Source: Leucobacter aridicollis (GTDB taxonomy: Bacteria > Actinomycetota > Actinomycetes > Actinomycetales > Microbacteriaceae). Taken from it: DNA of 64,000 nucleotides. Below, one piece after another: positions 24,613 through 33,223 of the stretch. A model generated the notes under the pieces. The model worked only from the letters and a program-made list of their open reading frames with translations, was not told the origin of the DNA and did no database searches. How positions within the stretch are numbered: position 1 is the stretch's first letter; each line of letters opens with the position of its first letter. The position numbers and the translations under genes were made by a program. The stretch spans positions 2,542,001 to 2,606,000 of the forward strand of contig NZ_JACCBD010000001.1 in assembly GCF_013409595.1 (NCBI RefSeq), read 5' to 3'.

Positions 24613-26229
24613 ATGACGCTCCCCACCCCGACAGGCTTCGCGCTTATCGACGCACACCTCATCACGAACACCCCGCACCACGCTGGCGCGACCGCGCTGC
24701 TCGTCGAGCACGGCAGGATCACCGCGGTCGGTGACGACACCGAGATTGAGGCGCTCGCCCTCGCCGCCGGCTATCCCGTCCGCAACGCGGGCGGCGCGAC
24801 GGTGACCCCCGGCCTCTTCGACTCGCACACCCATCCGCACTGGGCCGCCGACGTGACCCGCGGCGTCGACCTCGGCGGGCTCGGGACCGTGGCAGACCTG
24901 CAGGCGGCGGTCGCAGCATATGCTGCCACGCTGCCGGACGACGCCTGGGTCCTTGGCTGGAACCTCGAGTTCGAGCCGTTTGAGGCGACTGGGGTGCGTG
25001 GCGACCTGTTCGACGACGCCGTCGCCGGACGGCCGTTCGCCGCAATGTTCTATGACCTCCACTCAGGGCTCGCGAACGCCGCAGCCCTCACCGCGGCCGG
25101 CGTGACAGCGGCCCCCGTGTTCGAGGACATGTCCGAGGTCGTCGTCGACGCGTCGGGTGCGCTCACCGGCGAACTGCGCGAGCCGAGCGCCTACCAGCTC
25201 GTCTTCAACGCCGTCCCGGCACGGTCTCACGAGGCCGAACGTGATGCGCTCCGCGACATGTTCCGCACGCTCGCCGCTGCGGGGCTCACGGGCGGCGCGA
25301 TCATGGACGGTAAGCCCCGCACGGTCGACCTCATCGAGGAGCTCGAACAGCGCGGTGAGCTCGACCATCGCCTCGTCGTGCACCACTGGCACGCCGTCAC
25401 CGACGACGACGCCGCTGTGGCGCGCGTGATCGCGGCGAAGGATCGGCGTGGCCGCCTCTGGGAGTCCGACGGCATCAAGCTCTTCAGCGACGGCGTCATC
25501 GACACCGGCACCGCCTGGCTGCACCAGCCAGACACCTGCGGCGACGGCGTGCACGCCTTCTGGCCCGACTGGAACCGCTACCGCGAGGTTGTACGGGCGT
25601 ACCATGACGCCGGCATGATCATCGCGACGCACGCGGTCGGTGACTTCGCCGTGAACCGTGTACTCGACGCGTATGCCGAGCTCCCGGCGCACGCAGCTGC
25701 ACGGGTTCACTCGATCGAGCATCTCGAGGTACTCGCTGACGAGGATCTCGAGAAGCTCACCGGCTCCGGTGTCACCGCGTCGATGCAACCCCTGCACATG
25801 CAGTGGCGCGAGGGCGATGACAGCGACAACTGGGCGGTTCGGCTCGGCGAGCGCGCGGCGACAGGGTATCGGGTGCGCGACGTCCTCAACACCGGCACCC
25901 GGGTCACGCTCGGGTCGGACTGGCCGGTCGCACACTACGACCCCCGCATCGGAATGGCGTGGGCGCGCGGCCGCAGCACCCCTGGCGTCGCAGGCGCGCC
26001 CGTCTTCGAGCCCGACCAGCGGCTCACTGGCGAGGAGGCGCTGCTCGCCTACACGCTCTGGCCAGCCCTCGCTCGTGGGCATGAGGACCGCGGGATCATC
26101 GCCCCCGGCGCGCTCGCAGACCTCACGCTCTGGTCGGGTGACCCCGTCGCGGCGAGCGCCGATGAGCTTGCGACGCTCCCGATCGCCGCGACCGTCGTCG
26201 ATGGTCGGTTCGTCTACGACGCCTTCTAG
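24613..26229 (+). CDS. YtcJ-like amidohydrolase (538 aa)
   Basis: This metal-dependent hydrolase belongs to amidohydrolase family 3. The metal motif HTH is at 72-74 (FDSHTHPHW); later metal/catalytic residues are visible in IIATHAVGD, HSIEHLE and LGSDWPV. The C-terminal beta-sandwich contains GALADLTLWSGDP. YtcJ-type enzymes hydrolyse formamides or cyclic amides, but most have no known substrate. The start ATG 24613 has AGGAAGG upstream. It follows the acetyltransferase after 112 bases and ends before a strong hairpin shared with the convergent response regulator. Confidence 0.88.
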   Translation: MTLPTPTGFALIDAHLITNTPHHAGATALLVEHGRITAVGDDTEIEALALAAGYPVRNAGGATVTPGLFDSHTHPHWAADVTRGVDLGGLGTVADLQAAVAAYAATLPDDAWVLGWNLEFEPFEATGVRGDLFDDAVAGRPFAAMFYDLHSGLANAAALTAAGVTAAPVFEDMSEVVVDASGALTGELREPSAYQLVFNAVPARSHEAERDALRDMFRTLAAAGLTGGAIMDGKPRTVDLIEELEQRGELDHRLVVHHWHAVTDDDAAVARVIAAKDRRGRLWESDGIKLFSDGVIDTGTAWLHQPDTCGDGVHAFWPDWNRYREVVRAYHDAGMIIATHAVGDFAVNRVLDAYAELPAHAAARVHSIEHLEVLADEDLEKLTGSGVTASMQPLHMQWREGDDSDNWAVRLGERAATGYRVRDVLNTGTRVTLGSDWPVAHYDPRIGMAWARGRSTPGVAGAPVFEPDQRLTGEEALLAYTLWPALARGHEDRGIIAPGALADLTLWSGDPVAASADELATLPIAATVVDGRFVYDAF

Positions 26230-26274
26230 CGCGGGGAGCCCAGACCCCAGCTTCAACGCCCAGCTTCAGCGCCC

Positions 26275-26336
26275 AACTTTCTCTACGGATTGACGTACTT
26301 CCCCCGGCCGAACTACGTCAATCCGTAGAGAAAGTT
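26275..26336. terminator. AT-rich 23-bp perfect hairpin between convergent genes
   Basis: Arms 26275-26297 and 26314-26336 are perfectly complementary and can be extended by two pairs past one mismatch; the loop is GC-rich. It lies between the amidohydrolase and response regulator stops and would terminate in both directions. Its AT-rich composition is unlike its surroundings. It is preceded by two near-identical copies of GCCCAGCTTCA (26249-26272 region). Confidence 0.8.
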
Positions 26337-26380
26337 CCGTGCGCCGGCCGGACCCGGCCAGCCCAGCCGGCCCCCGCCCG

Positions 26381-27028
26381 CTAGCCCGCCTGCAGGTACG
26401 TCAGGATCGCCCGCACCCGTCGGTTCTCGTCGCTCGGCTGAAGCCCCAGGCGCGTGAAGATGTTGCCGATGTGCTTCCGCACGGCCGCATCGCTGACGTA
26501 GAGCTGCGCCGCGATCCCGGCGTTCGACTCGCCCTTCGCCATGAGCTCGAGCACCTCACGCTCGCGCGGCGTCAGGTCCGCGAGCGGCCCCGGCTGGTCC
26601 TGCCGAAGCAGGTGCCGCGTCACCTCCGGGTCGATGATGGTGCCGCCGGCGGCGACGGTGACGAGCGCCTGGTCGAAGTCGGCGACCCTGTTGACGCGTT
26701 CCTTGAGCAGGTACCCGACCCCGCCTGACGGAAGCGTCAGGAGGTCCCGCGCGTACCTGTCGGCGACGTACTGCGACAGCGCGAGCACCGGCTGCTCGGG
26801 GGCGAGCTCGCGGATCTCGAGCGCCGCCCGCAGGCCGTCGTCAGTGCGTGTCGGCGGCATTCGCACGTCGGTGACGACCAGGTCTGGCGCGGTCTCGAGC
26901 GCCCGGTAGACGGCCACGAGCTCGGTGGCATCGCCTGCCGTCGCCACGACCTCGTGGCCAAGGCGCTCGAGCAGTGCCTGTAGCGCTTCCCGGAGCAGGG
27001 CGGCATCGTCAGCGAGCAGGATGCGCAT
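26381..27028 (-). CDS. NarL/FixJ-type response regulator (215 aa)
   Basis: The receiver domain (about residues 1-125) has the acidic pair Asp7-Asp8, phosphoacceptor Asp54 in VVTDVRMPP, and Lys in YLLKERV. The LuxR helix-turn-helix (about 148-210) reads LTPREREVLELMAKGESNAGIA. The start ATG 27028 lies inside the 3' end of the kinase gene (20-base overlap), so the pair is co-translated. It should act as the DNA-binding output of the adjacent kinase. Targets are unknown; the adjacent surface-protein module is a candidate only by position. Confidence 0.93.
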   Translation of the reverse strand: MRILLADDAALLREALQALLERLGHEVVATAGDATELVAVYRALETAPDLVVTDVRMPPTRTDDGLRAALEIRELAPEQPVLALSQYVADRYARDLLTLPSGGVGYLLKERVNRVADFDQALVTVAAGGTIIDPEVTRHLLRQDQPGPLADLTPREREVLELMAKGESNAGIAAQLYVSDAAVRKHIGNIFTRLGLQPSDENRRVRAILTYLQAG

Positions 27029-28334
27029 CGGCTACCACACTCCGTTCCGGGCCCGAAGCGATGAAGGCACGCCTGTCGCTCTCCGACGGCTGGGGCGCCG
27101 CGTCCGCCAGCGGGAAGGACAGCGTCAGTCGCGTCGGACCCCCAACCGGGCTGTCGATCGCGAGCTCGCCGTCGAGCGCATCCGCACGCTCGCGCAGGCC
27201 GCGAAGCCCGGTTCCACGATCGACGTCGACACCGCCGTGGCCGGTGTCGCTCGCGATCACGTAGGCGCGCTCGTCGTCCGCGGCGAGCGCGACCCGCACC
27301 ACCGAGGCGGAGGTGTGCTTTGCAGCGTTCGTGAGCGCCTCCGCGACGAAGAAGTAGGCCGCGGCTTCACGCGCCGGGCTCAGCCGGGGGAACCCGCGAT
27401 CCTCAATTCGGAGCGGCATCGCACTCCGTGACGCGAGCTCGGTGAGCGCCGCGGCCACCCCGTGGTCCGAGAGCACTGCCGGGTGGATGCCGCGCACCGT
27501 GCTCCGCAACGAGTCGAGTGCGCGTTCGGTCTGCTGTTGGGCGGCTTCGAGCGCCGCCATGCGCGCCGCGTCGTCGCCGTGCTGCAGCTCGAGTTCGAGG
27601 ATGCCGAGCCGCGCGGCGATCGCGACAAGCTCCTGCTGCACCCCGTCGTGCAGGTCGCGTTCGATGCGACGCCGCTCGGCTTCGTTCGCGGCAACGAGCG
27701 TCGCTCGCGACCGGGTCAGGCGGGCAACCCGCTCGTCGATCTCTGCGATCCGCGGCGCGAGCAGCCACCGCAGGCAGCCGCCGTGCAGGGCGGCGAGCAG
27801 ACCGTTCACGTAGCCGAACAGCAGCAGCGCGAACGCGATGACCGGGATCGGCCACCACCAGGTCTCCGGCCCGAGATCAATCACGATGTCGCCGAAGAGG
27901 TTCGCCGAGAGCGCGCCGTTCAGCGCCATGCTCGACAGCGCCACTCCGACCGCGACAACGAGCCCCTCGGCCCCGACGACGGCCAGCGAGACCGCGCCGA
28001 ACACGATGCCGAGCAGCAGAGAGAGCATCTCGCGCCAGGTCGCGGGCTCGGTGAGGCGCACGCCGAGCCAGTTCTGGCGCTCCCCGCGCGGCACCGGCAC
28101 GTGGCCGCTCGGCGGGCGCGGCAGCCCGAGCAGCACGAGCCGCTGCCGGTCGAGCCGCGATAGCGCGATCCCCCAGAACGGCAGCAGCAGGATCGTCGGG
28201 ACCAGGACGGAGATCAGGATCGGCGCGAGCAGCGCACTCGTCACGACGAACGCGAGCGCACGCCACGGCCAGCCGGAGGCCAGAAACTGCCACGGCGGCA
28301 GCATGAGCGCCTGCCACACCGTCTGAGCCTTCAT
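27009..28334 (-). CDS. NarL-type sensor histidine kinase, HisKA_3 class (441 aa)
   Basis: Two N-terminal membrane helices (about residues 25-60) and three further ones (about 103-190) form the sensor region with no recognisable ligand domain. The dimerisation/phosphoacceptor motif is RRRIERDLHDGVQQ with His229. The HATPase_c domain has the N box AEALTNAAKHT and the G box GTGLRGLRERA. It phosphorylates the response regulator encoded just downstream. The start ATG 28334 has TAGCCT exactly 6 bases upstream (28341-28346) and an AGGAG that would be inside the leader, so it may be leaderless. A hairpin separates it from the large LuxR gene. Confidence 0.92.
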   Translation of the reverse strand: MKAQTVWQALMLPPWQFLASGWPWRALAFVVTSALLAPILISVLVPTILLLPFWGIALSRLDRQRLVLLGLPRPPSGHVPVPRGERQNWLGVRLTEPATWREMLSLLLGIVFGAVSLAVVGAEGLVVAVGVALSSMALNGALSANLFGDIVIDLGPETWWWPIPVIAFALLLFGYVNGLLAALHGGCLRWLLAPRIAEIDERVARLTRSRATLVAANEAERRRIERDLHDGVQQELVAIAARLGILELELQHGDDAARMAALEAAQQQTERALDSLRSTVRGIHPAVLSDHGVAAALTELASRSAMPLRIEDRGFPRLSPAREAAAYFFVAEALTNAAKHTSASVVRVALAADDERAYVIASDTGHGGVDVDRGTGLRGLRERADALDGELAIDSPVGGPTRLTLSFPLADAAPQPSESDRRAFIASGPERSVVADAHPAR

Positions 28335-28353
28335 GCTCCTAGGCTACGTCCCC

Positions 28354-28393
28354 TTCGACGCACGCGCGGGGTTCGCGCGCGCTTGCCGTCGAA
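28354..28393 (-). terminator. Stem-loop after the ATPase-LuxR gene
   Basis: A 7-bp outer stem (TTCGACG/CGTCGAA) and a 5-bp inner CG stem start 15 bases beyond the stop of the large LuxR gene and before the kinase promoter. There is no T tract, so termination is plausible but not certain. Confidence 0.5.
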
Positions 28394-28407
28394 AGGTATC
28401 GCCAGGT

Positions 28408-31056
28408 CTACCTGTGCGTGGCGTACTCGCCGATCTCCTCGCGTTCGAGCGCGCCCGACTTCCGGCGAATGTTTCGCAGGTGCGTTTCGACGGTTCGCAC
28501 CGACAGGCTGAGTGCGGCGGCGATGCCCGGGTTGTTCATCCCCTCGGCGACGAGGTCGATGATCTCGCGCTCGCGCTGGGTGAAGCCGAGGCTCGACTCG
28601 ACCTGCGTGAGCGCGATCTCGGTCGCCGGGTCCTCCGAGGTCATCAGCGCGGCGACCTCCTCGCGCACCTCGGCTGACCGATCCTCCTCGCCCGCCTCGC
28701 GGTAGAGCCGCGCTGCCGCGAGGAAGTACTTGAGCGCCGAGTCGTTCGCGTGCTCGCGGCGCAGCCACCGCGCCGCCTCGACGAGCCCGGCCGCGTCGCG
28801 CGTGTGGTGCGCGATGCGCGCGTCGAGGTACGCCAGGAAGACGGTGCCGCCGAGGTACTCGAGTCGAGCACGCTCCGCGATGGCCTCGTCGACGTTGAAG
28901 TCGAGCAGCATCGCGAGCATCGTTGAGCCCGCGGCGGAGAACTCGTAGCCGCGCTCGCGCAGCGCGCCTGCGAGCGCCCGGTAGCTCGCGCTCGTCTCCT
29001 CGGGGGTGCCGTCGATCTCGGTGACGAGCGCCGCGGGGAACCCGATCGCGCCCATCGGGACTGCCTCGCTCCGGCCGGCGTACGAGGCGCCGCGCTCGAT
29101 GAGCGTGCCGACCGAGCTGATGCGTCCGCTCCTGCGTGCGGCGATCGCGAGCGCGTTCATGAGCGCGCGGTCGGGTCCGAAGAGGAGGTTCGCGGCCTGG
29201 AACTGGCCGCTCGCGGCGATGCTGCCCGCTGCGGTCGCGTCGGCGTAGCGGCTCATGGTGAGCAGCGCCATGACCGCGACGTACGCCTGCGCGACGATGG
29301 CCGAACGGTCGAAGCGTTCGCGGGCGACGGTCAGCTGCGACGAGGCCCATTCGAGGGCCTCCTGCGGCCGCCCGGCGGTCACGAGGGCGAGTCCGCGCAG
29401 CGGGGCGGCGAACCGAGGCACCCAGCCGGTGTTGGGGAGCTTCGCGAACTGCTCGAGCGCGGTCGCCGGGCGCCCGCCGAGGGCGTGCATGGCGATCAGG
29501 ATCAGCCCGCCAACGTCGCCCTCAACGCCCGGCAGCCCCGCGATCTCCTCGATGCGTTCGAGCATGGGCGCGGTGATCTCGGTCTGCTCCGCGTGGAAGC
29601 CGATCGTCAGTGCCTCGATGGCCGCCGGGTAGCCGAGGTCGCCGGTTCCGGCGAGGGTCGCCTCGACGGCCTCGCGCGGCTGCTGCTGCGTGACGAGCCA
29701 GCGCGCGTGGAGGTACCTGAAGTAGAGCGCCTCGAGTGGCGCGGCGGCATCGAGCTCGGTCTCTGCGACGATCGCCTCGATCTGGCCGGCCGGCGCGTCG
29801 CCCGTGAGGCGAAGCTCGAGGGCGGCGATGCCGTTGCCCGGGCTGGGGCTCTCCGACCAGTTGCTCCAGGTGCGGCCGAGGTCCGCGTCGAACGCGTCGC
29901 GGAACGCCCGTGCGAGCAGCGGGATGTCGGGCTGCGGGATGACGTCGGCGAACTGCCGCGGGACCTGCGGCTGCTCGGCGATCCCGATCCCGAACTCCGG
30001 TCCGAGCACCTCCTCGATCTGCTGTCGCAGGCGGATGCCACGCACCGAGGGCGCGCGGTGCCGGAAGTAGTCGCTGATGCCGGGCGGGTTCACGGTGATC
30101 CGCGGGCCGGAGCCGGCGCTGAAGAGACGGACAAGCCCGCGCCCCTCGAGGCGTTCGAGTTCTTCCTGCCCCACGAGCGTTGTCGCCTGGTCGACCGCGA
30201 GCGGGCCCGTCGCGACGAGCATCTCGAGCGCCTCGCGGATCTCCTCCGGGTACCGGTAGAGCAGCGACTCGAATGCGCCCTCAAGTTCCTCAGACCACAG
30301 GTCGGCGCCGTCGTGCCACACGCTGCCCTGCTTGCGAATCTTCGCACGCCGCTTCGCGCTGTCGGCGAAGGCGATGGCGTAGCCGGGCAGCCCGCCCGAC
30401 TTCATGTGGACCCTGCCGCTCAGCGAGGGCGCGACCTGGTCGCCGAGCCGCTCCTCGAGCAGATCGTGGATCGCGTCGAGCCGCAGCTCGTCGAGCGTGA
30501 GCTTCACGACTGGCTGCGCCATCCTGATGAGCAGGCGCTCGTCAGGATCAATGTCGCCGCGCGACTCTGCCGTCGCCACGATGGGCACGCCGGTTGCCTT
30601 GTGGATCTGCTCGAGCAGCACCCATGACGCCTCGTCGAGCAGGTCGATGTCGTCGACGAGCACCACCGCCGGCCCCTCCGAGAGCAGCTCGGTGACGGCG
30701 CGCGGGAGTTCGGCGGAGAGGTCGGCGTCCGGGCGGCGGTTCGCCGGCAGGTTGGGCAGCGCGACCTTGAAAGCTTCGAGCGGTCTCGCATGCTCGATGC
30801 CGCGCAGTTGCACGAGCGCGAGCCCGATCCCGCGCAGGGCCTCGCCGACGCGCCTGAGCAGTTCGGTCCTCCCCGACCAGTGCTGCCCGATCACGGACAC
30901 CGAGGTGCCGTCGATCACGTAGCGCACGATCCGCTGGACTTCCGTGTTGCGAGCGTACACAGGCTCCCCCTCCTGCTGCCAGGGAGGCAGCCCCCGCTGC
31001 AGTAGCGACATGGGCCGCCCGTCCCGTTCATTCAGTACAGGCAGGATACCGCGCAT
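28408..31056 (-). CDS. Large ATPase-LuxR transcriptional regulator, LAL-like (882 aa)
   Basis: An N-terminal AAA/STAND ATPase (about residues 35-300) has a P-loop with the Lys replaced by Arg (GQHWSGRTELL) and Walker B AVVLVDDIDLLDE. A long helical, TPR-like middle region (about 330-800) leads to a LuxR helix-turn-helix at the C-terminus (LGFTQREREIIDLVAEGMNNPGIA). The architecture matches LAL/MalT-type regulators, which integrate a signal through the helical part. The start ATG 31056 overlaps the LPxTG gene stop (ATGA), so it is coupled to the surface module upstream and probably regulates it. Whether ATP is bound with Arg in the P-loop is uncertain. Confidence 0.88.
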   Translation of the reverse strand: MRGILPVLNERDGRPMSLLQRGLPPWQQEGEPVYARNTEVQRIVRYVIDGTSVSVIGQHWSGRTELLRRVGEALRGIGLALVQLRGIEHARPLEAFKVALPNLPANRRPDADLSAELPRAVTELLSEGPAVVLVDDIDLLDEASWVLLEQIHKATGVPIVATAESRGDIDPDERLLIRMAQPVVKLTLDELRLDAIHDLLEERLGDQVAPSLSGRVHMKSGGLPGYAIAFADSAKRRAKIRKQGSVWHDGADLWSEELEGAFESLLYRYPEEIREALEMLVATGPLAVDQATTLVGQEELERLEGRGLVRLFSAGSGPRITVNPPGISDYFRHRAPSVRGIRLRQQIEEVLGPEFGIGIAEQPQVPRQFADVIPQPDIPLLARAFRDAFDADLGRTWSNWSESPSPGNGIAALELRLTGDAPAGQIEAIVAETELDAAAPLEALYFRYLHARWLVTQQQPREAVEATLAGTGDLGYPAAIEALTIGFHAEQTEITAPMLERIEEIAGLPGVEGDVGGLILIAMHALGGRPATALEQFAKLPNTGWVPRFAAPLRGLALVTAGRPQEALEWASSQLTVARERFDRSAIVAQAYVAVMALLTMSRYADATAAGSIAASGQFQAANLLFGPDRALMNALAIAARRSGRISSVGTLIERGASYAGRSEAVPMGAIGFPAALVTEIDGTPEETSASYRALAGALRERGYEFSAAGSTMLAMLLDFNVDEAIAERARLEYLGGTVFLAYLDARIAHHTRDAAGLVEAARWLRREHANDSALKYFLAAARLYREAGEEDRSAEVREEVAALMTSEDPATEIALTQVESSLGFTQREREIIDLVAEGMNNPGIAAALSLSVRTVETHLRNIRRKSGALEREEIGEYATHR

Positions 31057-31682
31057 CAGTTCTCCTTCGCAGGGGTGGGGCGCCGGGGGTGGCGCAGGAG
31101 CGAGGCCGCTCCCGCAGTGACGAGGCCGGCCGCGCCGAGCAGGAGGGCGGCGCTCGGCCCGCCGCCCGTGCCTGGCAGGCCGCCGCCGGTCGACGGGCTG
31201 CGCTCGATACCGGTGAACGCGAGGTCGACGACCGAGACCGCGCTGCCTGCGGCGCGGGCTTCCGGGTAACGCACCTGCACGCAGAGGTCGATCGTGTCGC
31301 CGGAGCCGATCGTGCCCTGTGAGAGCGGCATTGCCGCGGCCAGCGTGACTTCGTCGGCCCCGGCCATCGCGGCGGCGGAGCACTCAGTCGTGCGCTCCGA
31401 CGAGAGCACGAGCGCGCTCGCACCGGCGCCGTCACCGGACTCGCCGGTCAGGATCGGGGTGAGCGCGAGTTCGAGATCCTCAGCCGCGTCGTTGCGCACC
31501 GTGGCGAGCGCGCGGGCCTGCTCGCCGGGGTGGAGCGTCACGTTGAACAGCTGCCGCGCGGGGGTCACCGTGAGTCCTCCCGCCCGGGGTGCGGCGAGCG
31601 CGGGGGTGCCGATCGCGAGGCCGCACGCGGCCACCGCGGCGCCCCCGGCAAGGAGCGCCGCGAGCATCCGCTGGCGTGTCAT
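31056..31682 (-). CDS. LPxTG-anchored surface protein (208 aa)
   Basis: The signal peptide (hydrophobic core about residues 7-28, ALAAP cleavage) precedes one beta-rich domain (about 35-160). Its opening, LTVTPARQLFNVTLHPGEQARA, resembles the immunoglobulin-like start of DUF916/WxL-interacting surface proteins, with two cysteines (101, 134). The sorting signal is LPGTG (169-173), then a hydrophobic helix and a basic tail (RHPRRP). It should be linked to the wall by a sortase, none of which is encoded in the window. It is coupled by ATGA overlaps to the SipW-type peptidase before it and the regulator after it. Role within the surface module unknown. Confidence 0.87.
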   Translation of the reverse strand: MTRQRMLAALLAGGAAVAACGLAIGTPALAAPRAGGLTVTPARQLFNVTLHPGEQARALATVRNDAAEDLELALTPILTGESGDGAGASALVLSSERTTECSAAAMAGADEVTLAAAMPLSQGTIGSGDTIDLCVQVRYPEARAAGSAVSVVDLAFTGIERSPSTGGGLPGTGGGPSAALLLGAAGLVTAGAASLLRHPRRPTPAKEN

Positions 31683-32290
31683 CGCGCGTGCCCTGCCGGG
31701 GTGAGGTCCGCGCTGTGTCGCGGCGCTGACGCGGTACCGCGCACCGCAGCCTCCGCGTTCGGGGCTGGGGCTGGGACCGGGGCCGCTACCGCGACCGCGG
31801 CGGCGGGATCCGCCTGGCGTGCCCGGCGCCGGCTCGGCGCGAACAGCGCGATAAGGAAGACCGCGCCGACAATGAGCCGGACCGCCCAGAGTTCCGAGAC
31901 CCGGAAGAGGGTAGCCCAGGTTCCCTGCAGCGCGAACCGCGGCGTGCCGAGCACCTGTTCCTGCGTCACCGGCAGCGGGTCGCTGATGTCGTTACCGTCA
32001 CCCTTCAGGATCGCCCCGTCCTCGGTGACAGTCTCCACCCGGTGCACGTACTGGTCCGACGTGTCGCCCGCAGCGAACGAGACGACGACCGGGGTCCCTG
32101 GGGTGGCAAGCTCGTCGCCGGCGGGGGCCTGCACGACGAGAACGTCACCCACCTCGTAGGTGGGGCGCATCGAGACTCCGGTGACGGTCATGTAGTAGTC
32201 GCCGCTGGCGGCCGCCCAGAGAAACGGGACCGCAAGTGCCACAAGCGCGATGCTCGAGAGCGTTCGCAGGGTCAGAATGATGCTTCGCAT
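31679..32290 (-). CDS. sipW: SipW-type signal peptidase I (203 aa)
   Basis: The N-terminal membrane helix (about residues 10-28) is followed by the catalytic Ser40-Met41 in VTGVSMRPTYEVGD. Where bacterial type I peptidases have a Lys, this has His83 (YVHRVETV), the Ser/His dyad of the SipW/ER-type class. The KGDGND box (96-101) and a second membrane helix (about 135-150) follow, then an Ala/Pro tail. Enzymes of this class mature TasA/camelysin-type proteins; the gene just upstream encodes such a protein, so that is the likely substrate. The start ATG 32290 has GGAGG five bases upstream. It is coupled to the LPxTG gene (ATGA). Confidence 0.92.
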   Translation of the reverse strand: MRSIILTLRTLSSIALVALAVPFLWAAASGDYYMTVTGVSMRPTYEVGDVLVVQAPAGDELATPGTPVVVSFAAGDTSDQYVHRVETVTEDGAILKGDGNDISDPLPVTQEQVLGTPRFALQGTWATLFRVSELWAVRLIVGAVFLIALFAPSRRRARQADPAAAVAVAAPVPAPAPNAEAAVRGTASAPRHSADLTPAGHAR

Positions 32291-32381
32291 GTCGTCCTCC
32301 GGGAGAGTGGTGAGCGTGTGTGTCGTGGTCAGTGCGTTTCGTCTGGTGCGGGTCGTCGTGAGCGCGCAGGTGGGGGTACGC

Positions 32382-32423
32382 CGCGGCGCCGAGCAGAATC
32401 GGGGGGGGCTGCTCGGCGCCGCG
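32382..32423 (-). promoter_or_regulatory. Hairpin between the TasA-like gene and sipW
   Basis: A perfect 15-bp stem (32382-32396 with 32409-32423) has a 12-base loop containing eight consecutive G (plus strand). There is no T tract. It may allow the surface-protein gene to be expressed above the peptidase gene by partial termination or by stabilising its mRNA. Confidence 0.7.
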
Positions 32424-32465
32424 CTGCATTATCTCGGCACGCGCTAGGTGCGTGCCAGGTACGTA

Positions 32466-33023
32466 CTAGTTGCTCTTGGCGATGCTGTTGAAGAGGTAGT
32501 CCGCCGTCACCTTCGAGTCGTCGAGGCCAGCCGAGTGGAAGGCCGCCGCGTCGTCGACGAACACGTCGACGCGCACCTTGGCGCTCTCACCGGGTGCGAG
32601 CTCGAACGAGTCTGCGCCATCGAGTCGCATGTCCGCGAGCTTGCCGCTGCTGACGAGCGGGCCGCCTTCGACGGCAACGCGGGTGTCGAGCGCCCCGGCG
32701 AGCTGGGCGCCGTTCACGCCGCCCGGCTGCACCTGCGAGGCGAGGGTCACCGTGAGGGTTGCGTTGGTCGAGGTGTTCGTTGCCGTGTAGTACCCGGTGA
32801 CCGCTTCGCCGTCCATCTCGCCCGTGAAGGTGTTCGACATCGGGGCGCCAGTGACCGTGAGCTCGCCGTCGGCGGTGGTGTCCGAAATCTTGGTGTCGAA
32901 CACGTTGTCGAAGATGGTGCTGTTCGCGGTGACGAGCGCGCCACCGACGGTGACGCCGGCAATCAGCAGGAGCGAACCGCCAGCGATCGCGAGCTTCTTC
33001 TTGGTGGATGTCTGCGTAGCCAT
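32466..33023 (-). CDS. TasA/camelysin-like exported protein with alternate signal peptide (185 aa)
   Basis: The N-terminus has a KKK motif and a hydrophobic stretch (about residues 8-32) without the usual Ala-x-Ala site, as in SipW-dependent (alternate-type) signal peptides. The mature part is a single beta-rich domain of about 150 residues (threonine- and asparagine-rich strand TATNTSTNATLTVTLAS, later ELAPGESAKVRVDVFV), like the TasA/camelysin fold that forms fibres in Bacillus. No sorting signal is present, so it may be secreted and polymerise. The start ATG 33023 has GAAAGG about 9 bases upstream. It is the first gene of the module with sipW, the LPxTG protein and the LuxR regulator. Confidence 0.85.
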   Translation of the reverse strand: MATQTSTKKKLAIAGGSLLLIAGVTVGGALVTANSTIFDNVFDTKISDTTADGELTVTGAPMSNTFTGEMDGEAVTGYYTATNTSTNATLTVTLASQVQPGGVNGAQLAGALDTRVAVEGGPLVSSGKLADMRLDGADSFELAPGESAKVRVDVFVDDAAAFHSAGLDDSKVTADYLFNSIAKSN

Positions 33024-33223
33024 GGGGATACCTTTCTCAGGGGGTGGTGTGAGCGAGTGCCCTGCGAGTCACTGTGTCGATTCGCGTTGGCCTCGAATAC
33101 GAGTCAACCGGCTGCGCGACCCTCCCCCACGGGTTCCGGAGCGATCTGCGGGGTCCCGTACCGAGATCTACGCGTGATCCGATTCCGTCTACGTCTGACA
33201 CCCCTGGGTGCATACTTGTGCAC

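Noticed and set aside
32466..33023. Treating the 185-aa protein as a standard Sec-secreted lipoprotein.
   Set aside because: There is no lipobox cysteine and no typical A-x-A cleavage site; the adjacent SipW-class peptidase supports the alternate-signal reading.
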